NCBI RefSeq assembly: GCF_035917675.1
Contig: NZ_CP109104.1
Location: 992,001-1,056,000 of the forward strand
Direction of reading: 5' to 3'
Source: Streptomyces sp. NBC_01775
GTDB taxonomy: Bacteria > Actinomycetota > Actinomycetes > Streptomycetales > Streptomycetaceae
DNA: 64,000 bases
Shown: positions 24,756 through 33,333 of the stretch, one piece after another
How positions within the stretch are numbered: position 1 is the stretch's first letter
How the letters are laid out: the number at the start of each line of letters is the position of its first letter
Position numbers and translations under genes: made by a program
Notes under the pieces: generated by a model
Told to the model about the DNA's origin: nothing
Databases searched by the model: none
What the model saw: only the letters and a program-made list of their open reading frames with translations

Positions 24756-25663
24756 GCGCCACGACCGGAGCGCCCCCGGCGGCAGGGAGTGTACGCACCA
24801 CCCGGGCGGCGCGGGCCGAGAGCTCGCAGGCCCCCAAGAGCGTGCGCCGCAAGAACGCGGCCCTGGGCCTGCTGGCCTGGGTGCTGGGCATCGTCTTCGT
24901 CCTGCCGATGCTCTGGATGGTGCTGACCTCGCTGCACAGTGAGTCGGACGCCGCCACCAACCCGCCCTCGGTGGGCGCCTCGCTGACCCTGGACAGCTAC
25001 CGCGAGTTCTTCGGCGGGGGCGGCGGCGCCAGCCCCTGGCCGGCGCTCGCCAACTCGCTGACCGCCTCGGTCGTCTCCACAGTGTGTGTGCTGGTACTGG
25101 CCCTCCCGGCGGCATACGCGCTGTCGATCCGGCCGGTGCGCAAGTGGACCGACGTGATGTTCTTCTTCTTGTCGACGAAGATGCTGCCCATCGTCGCCGG
25201 GCTGCTTCCGATCTACCTGTTCGCCAAGAACACCGGCCTCCTCGACAACGTGTGGCTGCTGGTCATTCTCTACACCTCGATGAACCTGCCGATCGCCGTG
25301 TGGATGATGCAGTCCTTCCTCGCCGAGGTGCCTCCCGCGCTGATCGAGGCCGCGCAGATCGACGGCGCCCGGCTGCCCACCGTGCTCACCCGGGTCGTCG
25401 CGCCCATCGCAGCACCGGGAATCGCCGCCACCGCGCTGATCTGCTTCATCTTCAGCTGGAACGAGATGCTCTTCGCGCGCGTGCTGACCGGGGTCGTCGC
25501 CCAGACGGCACCTGTCTTCCTGACCGGTTTCATCACCAGCCAGGGCCTGTTCCTGGCCAAGGTGTGTGCCGCGTCGCTCGTGATCTCCCTGCCGGTGCTC
25601 GCCGCGGGGTTCGCCGCCCAGGACAAGCTGGTCCAGGGCCTGTCGCTAGGAGCTGTCAAATGA
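24752..25663 (+). CDS. Sugar ABC transporter permease (MalG-like)
   Basis: 303 residues with six helices and the EAA loop ALIEAAQIDGARLPTVLTRVVAPIAAPG near 205. FVLPMLWMVLTSLHSESDAATNPPS matches the conserved N-terminal part of MalG/SmoG-type permeases. Starts inside the stop of the partner permease (ATGA) and ends over the start of the dehydrogenase gene, forming one tightly coupled operon. Confidence 0.93.
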   Translation: MSATTGAPPAAGSVRTTRAARAESSQAPKSVRRKNAALGLLAWVLGIVFVLPMLWMVLTSLHSESDAATNPPSVGASLTLDSYREFFGGGGGASPWPALANSLTASVVSTVCVLVLALPAAYALSIRPVRKWTDVMFFFLSTKMLPIVAGLLPIYLFAKNTGLLDNVWLLVILYTSMNLPIAVWMMQSFLAEVPPALIEAAQIDGARLPTVLTRVVAPIAAPGIAATALICFIFSWNEMLFARVLTGVVAQTAPVFLTGFITSQGLFLAKVCAASLVISLPVLAAGFAAQDKLVQGLSLGAVK

Positions 25664-26649
25664 AGGCCGCACTCGTCGAGTCCGTGGGCAAGGTCTCTCT
25701 CACGACCGTTCCCGACCCCACCCCCGGACCCCGCGACGTGGTGGTGCGGGTGGCGGCGTGCGGGCTGTGCGGTACGGACCTGCACATCCTCCAGGGGGAG
25801 TTCGCGCCCTCGCTGCCCTTGGTGCCCGGCCATGAGTTCGCCGGAGAGGTGGTGGCGCTCGGCAGCGAGGTCACCGAACTCGCCGAGGGCGACCAGGTCG
25901 CCGTGGACCCCTCGCTGTACTGCTACGAGTGCCGCCACTGCCGCAACGGTCACAACAACATGTGCGACCGCTGGGCGGCCATCGGCGTCACGCGGGCGGG
26001 CGGCGCCGCCGAGTTCGCGGTCGCGCCCGTCGCCAACTGCGTGAAGCTGCCCGAGCACATCAGGACGCAGGACGCCGCGCTGATCGAGCCGCTGTCCTGC
26101 GCGGTGCGCGGCTACGACGTGCTCAAGAGCCAGCTCGGCTCCCACGTGCTGATCTACGGCTCGGGGACGATGGGCCTGATGATGCTGGAGCTGGCCAAGC
26201 GCACGGGCGCCGCCGGCGTGGACATCCTCGACCTCAACCCCGAGCGGCTGGCCACCGCCAAGCAGCTGGGGTGCGGCGGCGCCGCCGCGAGCGCCGACGA
26301 GCTGGACCGGCCCCAGGGCTGGGACCTGGTGGTGGACGCGACCGGCAACGCGGCGGCCATCCAGGACGGGCTGGGCCGCGTCGCCAAGGCGGGCACCTTC
26401 CTCCAGTTCGGCGTCTCGGACTACGCGACGACCGCGACCATCGAGCCGTACCGCATCTACAACCAGGAGATCACCATCACCGGCTCGATGGCCGTGCTGC
26501 ACAGCTACGAGCGCGCCGCCGAGCTGTTCGCGGCCGGGGTGCTGGACCCGGAGGTGTTCATCTCCGACCGCATGCCGCTGGACGCCTACCCCGAGGCGCT
26601 GGGCCGCTTCGCCGACGGCAAGGGCCGCAAGATCGTGGTGGTGCCCTGA
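25660..26649 (+). CDS. Zinc-dependent polyol dehydrogenase
   Basis: 329 residues of the medium-chain dehydrogenase family. The catalytic zinc region CGLCGTDLHILQGEF and GHEFAGEV carries Cys about 38 and His about 60 with Glu; structural-zinc cysteines are in CYECRHCRNGHNNMCDRW; the NAD site is IYGSGTMGLMMLELAKRTGA with Asp at the end of the second strand (DILDLNPERL), favouring NAD over NADP. Related to sorbitol, arabinitol and threonine dehydrogenases. Its place in the importer operon suggests it oxidises the imported polyol to a ketose. The exact polyol cannot be told. Confidence 0.9.
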   Translation: MKAALVESVGKVSLTTVPDPTPGPRDVVVRVAACGLCGTDLHILQGEFAPSLPLVPGHEFAGEVVALGSEVTELAEGDQVAVDPSLYCYECRHCRNGHNNMCDRWAAIGVTRAGGAAEFAVAPVANCVKLPEHIRTQDAALIEPLSCAVRGYDVLKSQLGSHVLIYGSGTMGLMMLELAKRTGAAGVDILDLNPERLATAKQLGCGGAAASADELDRPQGWDLVVDATGNAAAIQDGLGRVAKAGTFLQFGVSDYATTATIEPYRIYNQEITITGSMAVLHSYERAAELFAAGVLDPEVFISDRMPLDAYPEALGRFADGKGRKIVVVP

Positions 26650-26667
26650 CCGAGCCCTCACCGAGCC

Positions 26668-26726
26668 CTCACCGGAAACGGTGAGCAGCACCGCGCCGCC
26701 AGGGGCCCCCGGCCCTGGCGGCGCGG
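26668..26726 (+). terminator. Double-hairpin terminator after the polyol operon
   Basis: First hairpin CTCACCG-GAAA-CGGTGAG (26668-26685), a 7-bp stem with a GNRA loop. Second hairpin has 14-bp perfect arms (26691-26704 and 26713-26726) and an 8-nt loop. No U-run. Confidence 0.75.
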
Positions 26727-26746
26727 GTGCGTGAGTGAATGGGGGG

Positions 26747-27499
26747 ATGAGCGAGATGTTGTCCTTCACCTGTGAGCACGACGGCGAGCTGCTGAGCGGC
26801 ATCGAGAGCGGCACGGGCCCCGTCGCCGTCCTTCTGCTGCACGGCGCGGGGAACGGGAACAAGGAGCCACTGGTTCCGCTGGTGCGGGAGTTCGCTGCGG
26901 CCGGCACCCGCTCTCTCGCCTTCGACTTCTCCGGGCACGGACAGAGCACGGGCGAGCTGCGGGAGTTGAGCTTGCGGCGGCGCCTGGAGCAGGCCGTCGC
27001 CGTGGTCGAGCAGCGGGTGCCGCACGAAGTCCCGCTGGTGCTGGCGGGGTTCAGCATGAGCGGGCAGACGCTCGCGGACCTGGCGGGGCACTTCGGGCCG
27101 CGGGTGCGCGCGCTCGGGCTGTGCGCACCCGGCGTGTACGCCGCCGAGGCGTGGGAGGTGCCGTTCGGGGACGGCGACGGCGCGTTCAGCGAGATCATCC
27201 GCCGCCCGGACAGCTGGCGCGCGGCCCCGGCGCTGGAGGTGCTGCGCGGCTACGAGGGGCACGCGGTGCTGGCCGTTCCCGGCCACGACACGGTGATCCC
27301 GCCCGAGGTGACCGAGGGTATCGCGGGCGCGCTCGCGGCCCGCGCCCGTCTGCACCGGCTCGACTTCCCCGAGGCGGGGCACCGGTTGGGCGCGTGGTTC
27401 ACCGACCACGCGCAGGACCGGCAGCGCTTCGTGCGGGCCGTCCTGGCGGGCGTTGACGGCGTGGCGGGCGTGGCGGGCGTGGCGGGCGAACAGGGCTAG
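26747..27499 (+). CDS. Alpha/beta hydrolase
   Basis: 250 residues. LLLHGAGNGNKE (oxyanion loop), SLAFDFSGHGQSTGE, nucleophile elbow GFSMSG (Ser about 103), PGHDTVIPPE (acid) and FPEAGHRLG (His) form a full catalytic set. The end is GVDGVAGVAGVAG, produced by three 9-bp tandem repeats GTGGCGGGC at 27461-27487. The start at 26747 follows a purine stretch only; ATG 26756 is possible. Substrate unknown. Confidence 0.85.
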   Translation: MSEMLSFTCEHDGELLSGIESGTGPVAVLLLHGAGNGNKEPLVPLVREFAAAGTRSLAFDFSGHGQSTGELRELSLRRRLEQAVAVVEQRVPHEVPLVLAGFSMSGQTLADLAGHFGPRVRALGLCAPGVYAAEAWEVPFGDGDGAFSEIIRRPDSWRAAPALEVLRGYEGHAVLAVPGHDTVIPPEVTEGIAGALAARARLHRLDFPEAGHRLGAWFTDHAQDRQRFVRAVLAGVDGVAGVAGVAGEQG

Positions 27500-27505
27500 C
27501 GAAGC

Positions 27506-27534
27506 GGCCGGGCGGGGCCGGCCCCCGCCCGGCC
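27506..27534. terminator. Bidirectional terminator between convergent genes
   Basis: 12-bp perfect stem (27506-27517 with 27523-27534, arm GGCCGGGCGGGG) and 5-nt loop, between the ends of the alpha/beta hydrolase and CocE-type genes. Confidence 0.7.
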
Positions 27535-27540
27535 GGTGCC

Positions 27541-29574
27541 CTACAGGCAGTCCCGGGGCAGGGACTCGTTCCACGTACGGGAGAAGACGCGGCGGCCCGA
27601 CTCGTGGGCGTCCAGCGTGGCGTGCACATGGAACTCGCTCTCGGTGCACGTCAACAGCGTGCGCGTGACCGTCTGCGCCTCCCACCCGTCGCGCCGGAAG
27701 GTCATGGTCCAGGTGGACTCGCCGCCGGCCGAGGTGAAGTCGTCGGCGACCGCCGTGTAGCGCTCGTAGGCGCGACGGCCGACATCGAGGGCGATGTCCT
27801 CGAAGCGCTCCATGCCCCGGTCCTTGACGATCTCCAGCTCGAAGTTGTAACCGATCAGGTCGCGCTTGACCTCCCAGCGTTCCTCGGGCGGCGAGAGCGC
27901 GGTGGTGGCCAGCGGCGGGGCGCCCTCGGCCTCCCCGAACGGCCGGTGAGCCGCCTCCCCCGCCTCGTCGGCCGTGCGCAGGGGCAGGGTGAGTGTGCTG
28001 GAGTTCTCATACACGCTCAGCAGCACCGGCTTGGGCGGCGGCCAGGCCAGGGGCCAGTACGAGGTGGACAGCGAGAGGCGGACGCGGTGGCCGGGCGGGA
28101 ACGCCTGGGCCACGCCGTTGAGCTGGACGGTGGCCCGGTAGCGGCGTCCCGGCTCCAGGAGTTCGGGGGTGTCGGTGCCCGCGTGGTGGGTGAGGTTCAG
28201 CAGGCCGTAGGTGACCCGCGTGGCGGCTCCGTCCGGTGCGACGTCGGACAGCCGCGCGGCGACCTGTGCCACGGGCTCGCTGACCGAGAGGTCGAGCTGG
28301 ACGCTGGGCGAGCCGAGGATCTCCACGCGCTCGGTGAGCGGTTCGGTCTCGAAGACGAGGGAGCCCCCGTCCTCCTCGCGCTGGTCGTAGGGCAGGTCGG
28401 GGGGCGCGTTGTAGGAGGCCCACTTGCCGCCGAACTGGCCCACCGACAGCGGCGAGCGCACCGTCAGCGCCTCCCCCGCTCCTGATGCGTCGCCCTCGTC
28501 GGTGGCGGGGCCGATGCGGTACTGCGCCAGCGGATAGGTCGCCTCCCGCACGTGCGGTGAGGGCCACTCCGGCTCGACGACCCACCTCCCGGGCCGCTCC
28601 TCGTACGAGGTGGACGGGGGCACGCTGTCCTGCATCCAGGTGCTCAGCATCGGCCCGTCCATGACGCCGTTGTCGGCGCCCTTGAGCCAGTGGTCCCACC
28701 AGCGGACGAGTTCCTGGAGGTAGCCGATCGCGGGCCCGGGCTCGCCCAGGTGCGGGAACTTGTGGGACCACGGGCCGATCAGTCCCTTGCGGGGCACGTC
28801 CAGGTGGGCGAGCAGCCGGGTGACGGCGTTGGAATACCCGTCGGCCCAGCCGCTGGAGGCCAGCACGGGACAGCGCACGTCCTGGTAGTTCTCGCACACG
28901 GAGGCGTGCCGCCAGTAGGAGTCGCGCCGCTGGTGGCGCAGCCACTCCAGCACCCACGGCTCGGTCTGCTCCAGCCGCTCGTGCCACATCCCGCGCCACC
29001 GGTCGCCGACGACGGCCGGGTCGGGCGGGCAGGTGGCGTAGGCGAACATGGTGCCCGCCTCGGCGAGGTTGTCCGACAGCAGCGTGCCGCCCATGTAGTG
29101 CATGTCGTCGGCGTACCGGTCGTCCGTGAAGGAAGCGATGGCGATCGCCCGCAGGCTCTCCGGCCGTCGCGCCGCGACCTGGAGTGCGGCGAAGCCGCCC
29201 CACGAGATGCCCATCATCCCGGTGTTGCCGTCGCACCAGGGCCGGGAGGCGAGCCAGTCGAGGACGTCCTCGGCGTCGCGCTGCTCCTGCTCCAGGTACT
29301 CGTCCTCCAGCACACCGTCCGAATCACCGGTGCCGCGCAGGTCGACGCGGGCGCACACATAGCCGTGCCCCGCCAGGTACGGGTGGTGGATGGAGTCGCG
29401 CACGGAGGTCAGGTCGCGCTGGCGGTAGGGGATGTACTCCAGGACGGCGGGGAGCGGCTCCTGGTCCGAGCAGACGGGGCGCCACAGCCGTCCCGAGAGC
29501 CGGGTGCCGTCCGGCAGGGGCACGGTGATCTGCTCTTCCTTGATGTCATAGGGCAGGTTGTTCACGCTGCGCAT
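27541..29574 (-). CDS. CocE/NonD-family hydrolase (X-Pro dipeptidyl-peptidase-like)
   Basis: 677 residues. N-terminal hydrolase domain: RLWRP, AVLEYIPYRQRD, RVDLRGTGDSDGVLEDEY and nucleophile elbow GISWGG (Ser about 124). The C-terminal jelly-roll domain appears from about 400 on (SVQLDLSVSEPVAQVAARLSDVAPDG, PPGHRVRLSLSTSYWP) as in cocaine esterase. It then continues for about 150 residues more than CocE; this extra part (ERWEVKRDLIGYNFELEI, FEVHATLDAHESGRRVFSR-type strands) is another beta domain I do not recognise. No signal peptide. Follows the ATP-grasp gene by 84 bp on the same strand. Confidence 0.85.
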   Translation of the reverse strand: MRSVNNLPYDIKEEQITVPLPDGTRLSGRLWRPVCSDQEPLPAVLEYIPYRQRDLTSVRDSIHHPYLAGHGYVCARVDLRGTGDSDGVLEDEYLEQEQRDAEDVLDWLASRPWCDGNTGMMGISWGGFAALQVAARRPESLRAIAIASFTDDRYADDMHYMGGTLLSDNLAEAGTMFAYATCPPDPAVVGDRWRGMWHERLEQTEPWVLEWLRHQRRDSYWRHASVCENYQDVRCPVLASSGWADGYSNAVTRLLAHLDVPRKGLIGPWSHKFPHLGEPGPAIGYLQELVRWWDHWLKGADNGVMDGPMLSTWMQDSVPPSTSYEERPGRWVVEPEWPSPHVREATYPLAQYRIGPATDEGDASGAGEALTVRSPLSVGQFGGKWASYNAPPDLPYDQREEDGGSLVFETEPLTERVEILGSPSVQLDLSVSEPVAQVAARLSDVAPDGAATRVTYGLLNLTHHAGTDTPELLEPGRRYRATVQLNGVAQAFPPGHRVRLSLSTSYWPLAWPPPKPVLLSVYENSSTLTLPLRTADEAGEAAHRPFGEAEGAPPLATTALSPPEERWEVKRDLIGYNFELEIVKDRGMERFEDIALDVGRRAYERYTAVADDFTSAGGESTWTMTFRRDGWEAQTVTRTLLTCTESEFHVHATLDAHESGRRVFSRTWNESLPRDCL

Positions 29575-29658
29575 AGGCGCTGACTCCGCTCCTCTCCTGT
29601 CTCCGCGGTCCGGCCCCTTCTGCTTCCGGACCCCGTTCCCGACTGTCTCAGGCCCGGC

Positions 29659-31059
29659 TCACGCTCGCTGGTCCTGCCGCGCGGCGGAGTCGGGTGCCGT
29701 GGCGTCGGATGCCGCGCTGTCGGGCGTCGTGGCGTGGAGGCCGAGGGCCGCGACGGCGCGGTCGTACTTGTCGCGCAGTTCGTCGTCGTCCGCGCCGGCG
29801 GTGAAGATGTGGGCGATCTCGAAGCTGTAGCTGTCCTGCTGCGAGAGCTGCCGCAGCCGCTGGCCCTCCTCGGGGACGACGTCGATGCGCACTCCGGGTA
29901 TTTCCTTCTCCACGGCGGCGATCTCCTCCTCGGTGGGCACCTGACGGACCACGCCGTCGGTGAACCAGCGGTGGTACCACTTGGCCGCGTACAGATAGGG
30001 CCCGGCGCGGTGCGGGAGGTCGGGGTCCCGGCCGAGGGCGAGAGCGAACATGCAGTGGTGGTTGGGGACGCCGTCGACGAACTCGAACAGCTCGGCGTGC
30101 GACTGGGAGTGCCGGGGGTTGATTTCCAGCAGGTTGATCTCGTCGCGCCCCGGGTCGTAGAAGAACTCGATGCTGAAGGTCGCCGCGTCCATGCCGATCT
30201 GCCGGATGACCCGCTCGGAGACCTCGGTCAGCCGCTGCTGGACCGGCGCGGGGAGGCTGCTGGGGTACTGGTGGCGCAGGAAGGAGGACGAGTCGGGGTA
30301 GGTGATCGAGTCGAGCACCCCGTAGACACTGACCCGGCCCTGGTGGACGTAGCCCTCGACGGCGCACTGGAGGCCGGACAGCGATTCCTCCGCCAGGCAC
30401 ACCATGCCGCCGACACCCTCCATCTCGGGCGGCAGCTCGACCAGGTCGAGGATGTACTCGAAGGGCCTGCCGACCCGGGCGATGCCCTCGCGGATCTCGG
30501 CGACGGCCGCGCGGAACTCCTCCAGGTTCTCGACCCCGTAGGCCAGTTCGGACGAGTAGGACAAGGCGGGCTTGAGCCACATGGGGAAGCGGACACCCTC
30601 GGGCGGCTCCGGCTCGGCCGCCTCCAGGTCCACCCTCCCGAAGCGCGGCAGCTCCTCGATGACCTTCTCCTGCTCCAGCCGGCTCCAGTACTTGTGCTCG
30701 CACTTGACCACCGACTCCAAGCCGGTGCTGCGCGTGCCGTACCGCTCCGCCAGGATCGGGATCATGGTGCTGACGGGGAAGTCCCAGTAGCCGACGATCG
30801 CGTCGACGGGGCCGTCGAAGGCGTCGAGCACGCCACGCGCCCGCTCCAGCAGGCCGGGCACGGACACCTCGTCCTCCTGGAGCTCTTCGGGGCTCAGCAA
30901 CGGGTGGAAGCGGTAGCGGTTCGCGTCGGGCACGGCCTCCAGGGTGGCGCGGTTGGCGTCGTCCATACCGAGGACGAAGATGTTCTGCACGGTCTCCGCG
31001 GTCTTGGACGCGGTCTCGGATTCCGCGGTCTCGGATCCGGTGGTCTCGGTTGCGGGCAC
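29659..31059 (-). CDS. ATP-grasp ligase-like protein
   Basis: 466 residues from a GTG with GAGGA just upstream. The ATP-grasp core is visible: KCEHKYWSRLEQEKVIEELPRFG (entry helix), FPMWLKPALSYSSELAY (Lys of the B-loop), then FSIEFFYDPGRDEINLLEINPRHSQSH (about 320-345) with the Mg-binding Glu/Asn pair EINPR. These enzymes activate a carboxylate as acyl-phosphate and join it to an amine or thiol. No biotin or phosphoribosyl domain is attached, so an amino-acid or peptide ligase is the nearest class. N-terminal 25 residues are Thr/Glu/Ser repeats. Confidence 0.82.
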   Translation of the reverse strand: MPATETTGSETAESETASKTAETVQNIFVLGMDDANRATLEAVPDANRYRFHPLLSPEELQEDEVSVPGLLERARGVLDAFDGPVDAIVGYWDFPVSTMIPILAERYGTRSTGLESVVKCEHKYWSRLEQEKVIEELPRFGRVDLEAAEPEPPEGVRFPMWLKPALSYSSELAYGVENLEEFRAAVAEIREGIARVGRPFEYILDLVELPPEMEGVGGMVCLAEESLSGLQCAVEGYVHQGRVSVYGVLDSITYPDSSSFLRHQYPSSLPAPVQQRLTEVSERVIRQIGMDAATFSIEFFYDPGRDEINLLEINPRHSQSHAELFEFVDGVPNHHCMFALALGRDPDLPHRAGPYLYAAKWYHRWFTDGVVRQVPTEEEIAAVEKEIPGVRIDVVPEEGQRLRQLSQQDSYSFEIAHIFTAGADDDELRDKYDRAVAALGLHATTPDSAASDATAPDSAARQDQRA

Positions 31060-31323
31060 GGGTCCTCTTCACGTCGGGGTCGGGTGCCACGGGCGGAGCC
31101 CGGGGCGGCCGGGACGGCCGGGCGGCCTCGGCTGCGGGAGGCGGGTTGCCCCTCAGCGCTGCGGGAAAACCCGCTGTCCCGGGAACGTTCACCAGGCGCT
31201 CTGTGACCGGCCCTTGCGCGCGCCCCCTTCGCGGAGGACCAGCGGATTCCCGACGCCTTCCCGCTGGGCCGCGACGACGGCCAAGAACGCGTGCACGCCC
31301 GGCTCCCCGTTACGGATGAGCCC

Positions 31324-32403
31324 TCAACCAGGCCATTCTCCCGACTCGGCGAACCGGTCGAGCACCGTTTCGTACGGCATCGGGTCGAGCCCCTTGGCGG
31401 CGAGCCACTCGCCGTCGAGGTACGTACCCCGGTACGCCTCGGCGTGGTCGCCGCTCAAGGCGACCACGCTCCCCCGCCGCTCGGCCCGGCGCATCCGGGC
31501 CACCAGGTGGCACACCCCCCACAGCCCGGTGCCGGCCGCCGGGCCGCACTCGATCCCGGGGTGCCGGTGCAGCCGTCGCATGGCAGCGACGGAGGCGCCG
31601 TCCGGCACCGGGATCACCAGGTCGATCAGATCGGGCACGAAACCGGGTTCGGTGCGCGGGCGGCCGATCCCGGGAATGCGGGAGGGCATCCCGGTCGCAT
31701 AGTCGTCACAGCCGCTCGCCCAGGCCGGGAAGTACGCGGAGTTCTCCGGGTCCACCACCGCCAGCCGCGTCGAGAGTCCCCGCCGCCGCAGATACCGTCC
31801 GATCCCCGCCGAGGTCGCCCCGGTCCCGGCCCCTGTCACGATCCACGCGGGGTCCGGGAACCGCTCCTCGCGCAGTCCGGCGAAGACCTCCTCGGCCACG
31901 GTGCCCTCGCCGTCCGCCCGGCCCGCCTCGACCGCGCCCGCGAAGTGGTCGAGGAAGTAACCCCCGCTGCGCCCCGCGAGGTCCCGCGCCTCGTCCTGGA
32001 CCGCCGCCGGCGGCAGCTCCCCGAAGCGCCACCGACCTCCGTACTCCCCGATCCGGGCGAGTGCGGAGGGCGGCGTCGACGATGGCAGGACCGTTGTGAA
32101 CCCCAGCCCGACAAGCCGCGCGAAGTACGCCCCGGCGACGGCCACCGCCCCGCTGGTGGCGGCCACCACCTCGGTCCCCTCCGTGAGGGTGCCCCCGGCG
32201 ATCGCCTCGCGGAACATCGTGCGCACCAGCCGGTGCTTCACGCTCCCCGTCGGCTGCGCCGACTCGTCCTTCAGATAAATGTCGATCTCCGGAAACGCCG
32301 GAAAGCGCAGCGGAACCAGGGGAGTCGGCCCGCTGCGCCGGGCGTCGAGGGCTAGCCGCCGGATCGCCTCCGCTGCCCAGGGCCGGGCGGATGAGTCAGC
32401 CAT
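31324..32403 (-). CDS. PLP enzyme of the cysteine-synthase fold, Cds1-like, with altered active-site loops
   Basis: 359 residues. Overall it aligns by eye with mycobacterial L-cysteine desulfhydrase Cds1: IDIYLKDESAQPTGSVKHRL (PLP Lys in SVKH), AYFARLVGLGFTTVLP, RLAVVDPENSAYFPAW, SRIPGIGRPRTEPGF and DGEWLAAKGLDP. The substrate loop, SSGST in Cds1 and TSGN in O-acetylserine sulfhydrylase, reads TSGAV, and the PLP phosphate loop reads GTGATS. The reaction may therefore differ: beta-replacement or beta-elimination on a cysteine or serine derivative is likely, but the specific substrate is open. Lies 11 bp after a TetR gene. Confidence 0.82.
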   Translation of the reverse strand: MADSSARPWAAEAIRRLALDARRSGPTPLVPLRFPAFPEIDIYLKDESAQPTGSVKHRLVRTMFREAIAGGTLTEGTEVVAATSGAVAVAGAYFARLVGLGFTTVLPSSTPPSALARIGEYGGRWRFGELPPAAVQDEARDLAGRSGGYFLDHFAGAVEAGRADGEGTVAEEVFAGLREERFPDPAWIVTGAGTGATSAGIGRYLRRRGLSTRLAVVDPENSAYFPAWASGCDDYATGMPSRIPGIGRPRTEPGFVPDLIDLVIPVPDGASVAAMRRLHRHPGIECGPAAGTGLWGVCHLVARMRRAERRGSVVALSGDHAEAYRGTYLDGEWLAAKGLDPMPYETVLDRFAESGEWPG

Positions 32404-32414
32404 GGCACAGGACC

Positions 32415-33095
32415 CTAAGCGGTGCTGCCCGGACTGCCCACCGGGCGGGTCCCCTGCCCCGGTTCGGCCTCCCTGCCGGACACCGCCGTCGGCTGCCCGG
32501 CCTCCGGGTCTTCGTGGAGCAGCGCGTGGATGGAGGCGGTGAGGTCCACGATGAGGCGTTCCGCGCTCATCTCCGCCAGGGCGCCGGCCCGGATGACGTA
32601 GCGGCTGAAGGTGACTCCGACGAGCAGCGCGGCGAGGAACGGGACCCGGTGCTCCAGCGCGTGCTCGCCCAGGAGCCGACGGTAGATCGCGTTGGTCCGT
32701 TCCTGCATGGCCACGTAGAGCTCTCCGGCGGCGCCTTCGTCCTCCGCGGCACCGCGTACGAGCGCGACGAACGTGTCGGTGCCCTCGGGCGCCTCCAGGC
32801 GGCGCACGAATTCCCGGGCGATGCGCGCGGACAGGGGCTCGGGAGAGTCCTCGGCCAGTTCGTCGACGGACCGGGTGCCGGGGACGGCGGTGAGGAACAG
32901 GTTCTCCTTGCTGCCGAAGTGGCGCAGCACCAGCCCGTGTGTCACGCCCGCACGGTGGGCGATGTCCCGCAGGGTGGCCCGGCTGTAGCCGCGCTCGGCG
33001 AAGGCGCGGGCCGCCGCGTCGAGGATGGCCCGACGGTGCAGCTCCGGATCGCGGACGCGGCGCGGCCGGTCGGCAGGGGTGTCGGCGGTGGGCAT
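32415..33095 (-). CDS. TetR-family repressor
   Basis: 226 residues. HTH domain at about 17-62: RRAILDAAARAFAERGYSRATLRDIAHRAGVTHGLVLRHFGSKENLF. The C-terminal tail is Pro/Glu/Gly-rich. Divergent from a flavin monooxygenase gene with a palindrome between, and only 11 bp upstream of the Cds1-like gene, so it may control both sides. Confidence 0.9.
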   Translation of the reverse strand: MPTADTPADRPRRVRDPELHRRAILDAAARAFAERGYSRATLRDIAHRAGVTHGLVLRHFGSKENLFLTAVPGTRSVDELAEDSPEPLSARIAREFVRRLEAPEGTDTFVALVRGAAEDEGAAGELYVAMQERTNAIYRRLLGEHALEHRVPFLAALLVGVTFSRYVIRAGALAEMSAERLIVDLTASIHALLHEDPEAGQPTAVSGREAEPGQGTRPVGSPGSTA

Positions 33096-33269
33096 GCGCC
33101 GACCCTAGTGCCCCTCCCGGCAGCCTTCGCCCGGTCACGCCGCCCGGCACGCACGCTCCTTGACGAGCAGCCTTGGCCCGGTCGCGGCACCAGCCGCTCC
33201 GGTCACCGGCGCACCGGTGGTCGATCGCGCACGGGAGAGGGCCTCTCGGCGGCCGGGTAGCATAGCTAA

Positions 33270-33282
33270 TGACCACTGGTCA
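33270..33282. promoter_or_regulatory. Palindromic operator candidate between TetR and monooxygenase genes
   Basis: TGACCA-C-TGGTCA, a 13-bp palindrome, framed by TAGCTA on the left and TAGTAGCT on the right, in an AT-richer patch (33260-33292) of an otherwise GC-rich gap. TAGCAT just to the left could be a -10 box. Confidence 0.55.
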
Positions 33283-33333
33283 CTAGTAGCTGTGCTCATC
33301 TCCGTGCCTCTCTCCACCGGGAGTTGAACCGTC

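Noticed and set aside
31060..31323. Possible short gene between the ATP-grasp and Cds1-like genes
   Set aside because: The frames give no recognisable protein and no clear start; left as intergenic.
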